Of a stretch of DNA of 64,000 nucleotides, positions 63,528-64,000 are shown in pieces. Positions within the stretch are counted from its first letter, which is position 1, and every line of letters starts with the position of its first letter. The notes beneath the pieces were generated by a model. It saw only the letters and a program-made list of their open reading frames with translations. It was not told the origin of the DNA and made no database searches. Source of the DNA: Rhodospirillales bacterium (GTDB lineage Bacteria; Pseudomonadota; Alphaproteobacteria; Rhodospirillales; Defluviicoccaceae); the NCBI GenBank assembly GCA_016793875.1, contig JAEULG010000256.1:1-64000 (forward strand), in the 5' to 3' direction. A program made the position numbers and the translations under genes.

Positions 63528-64000
63528 ATGACACGCGACGACAGCAGTGCGGGGTTGCCCGTGCTTTCGAGGGATTCCGGTGCGGGCTCATCGGAGGGGG
63601 CTCCACGGGTGTGGCTGGTGATCGGCGACAAGCTCGGCGACAACGCCCAGGTGGAAATCGTCGCCGATGCGCTGGGGTGGCCGGTAGAGCGCAAGGTGCT
63701 GCGTTTCCTGCCGCAGTATCAGACCGGCAAGCCGCCGTTCAAGCCGTCGCTCTACCACATCGACCGGGCGGCTTCGGCGCCCCTCGAGCCGCCGTGGCCT
63801 GACTTAGTACTGACCGTCGGCCGCCGGCCCTCGATGGCGGCAATGTGGATCAAGCAGCAGGCGGGCGGCCGGACGCGCGTCGCCATAGTCGGCCGGCCGC
63901 GGCGGATGCTGCGCGACTTCGATCTGGTGCTGGCGACCCCGCAGTACCGGCTTCCGGACCGCGGCAACGTGCTGCGCCTCGATCTGCCGCTGATGCGGAT
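63528..64000 (+). CDS. ELM1-like protein (partial, cut by window end)
   Basis: The first 157 residues of a protein of the mitochondrial-fission ELM1 family (DUF1022), common in alphaproteobacteria. VWLVIGDKLGDNAQVEI, KVLRFLPQYQTGKPPFKPS, LVLTVGRRPSMAAMWIKQQ and TRVAIVGRPRRM match the family. It resembles a GT-B glycosyltransferase fold; the biochemical role in bacteria is unknown. The gene runs past base 64000. Confidence 0.82.
   Translation, partial: MTRDDSSAGLPVLSRDSGAGSSEGAPRVWLVIGDKLGDNAQVEIVADALGWPVERKVLRFLPQYQTGKPPFKPSLYHIDRAASAPLEPPWPDLVLTVGRRPSMAAMWIKQQAGGRTRVAIVGRPRRMLRDFDLVLATPQYRLPDRGNVLRLDLPLMR

Overview
The window is a 64-kb piece of a GC-rich bacterial chromosome. Gene content points to an alphaproteobacterium, most likely of the Rhodospirillales type: a FlaF-type flagellin regulator, HspQ, the hisG–hisD–UPF0262–low-molecular-weight phosphatase string, the rph–rdgB–hemW string, dapA–smpB beside a soluble lytic transglycosylase, and an ELM1-like gene. 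No rRNA, tRNA, CRISPR array, intact insertion sequence or prophage was seen. The organism cannot be named from this sequence.

Layout. 0.2–2.6 kb: an outer-membrane-like protein with copC and copD (copper handling). 2.6–3.2 kb: debris that includes a frameshifted IS110-like transposase fragment. 3.2–11.9 kb: housekeeping genes (smpB, dapA, slt, a haloacid dehalogenase, pncC/cinA, rph, rdgB, hemW, mnmA, a small unknown protein). 12.2–14.9 kb: flagellin with a strong terminator, flaF and a small lipoprotein. 15.0–15.1 kb (minus strand): a predicted small RNA made of four tandem hairpins. 15.5–24.8 kb: mprF, glgC, hspQ, an acyl-CoA synthetase, a Gdx-type SMR exporter, an alpha/beta hydrolase, a glucan-phosphatase-like enzyme and a glycerophosphodiesterase. 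24.9–26.5 kb: a thiamine-diphosphate enzyme.

26.9–45.2 kb is an exopolysaccharide or O-antigen-like locus. It holds a Wzc-like co-polymerase/tyrosine kinase, four glycosyltransferases (GT2, two GT4, one WecG/TagA), a DUF4910 protein, a sulfotransferase, an SDR epimerase, a cytidylyltransferase-like enzyme, a PIG-L deacetylase, a C-methyltransferase and a Wzx-like flippase. Two minus-strand paralogous secreted proteins of unknown function sit inside it. No Wzy polymerase, Wza exporter or initiating phosphoglycosyltransferase is visible. 45.4–49.7 kb: glycogen phosphorylase and glycogen synthase. 49.8–64 kb: a lipoprotein sulfatase, a CoA-transferase, a TerB-like protein, a peroxiredoxin, a DsbD/ScsB-like reductase, yqgE, a cluster of DnaA-box-like sites, hisG, hisD, UPF0262, an LMW phosphatase, a CHAD protein, rfbD, and an ELM1-like gene cut by the window end.

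How the parts connect. Glycogen genes (glgC, glgP, glgA) plus a homologue of plant starch phosphatases lie on both sides of the polysaccharide locus, so alpha-glucan storage and surface-polysaccharide synthesis share this stretch. A sulfotransferase in the locus and a formylglycine sulfatase just beyond it suggest, but do not prove, a sulfated surface glycan. The observations most worth following are the four-hairpin RNA, the glucan-phosphatase-like protein, and the pair of secreted paralogues.
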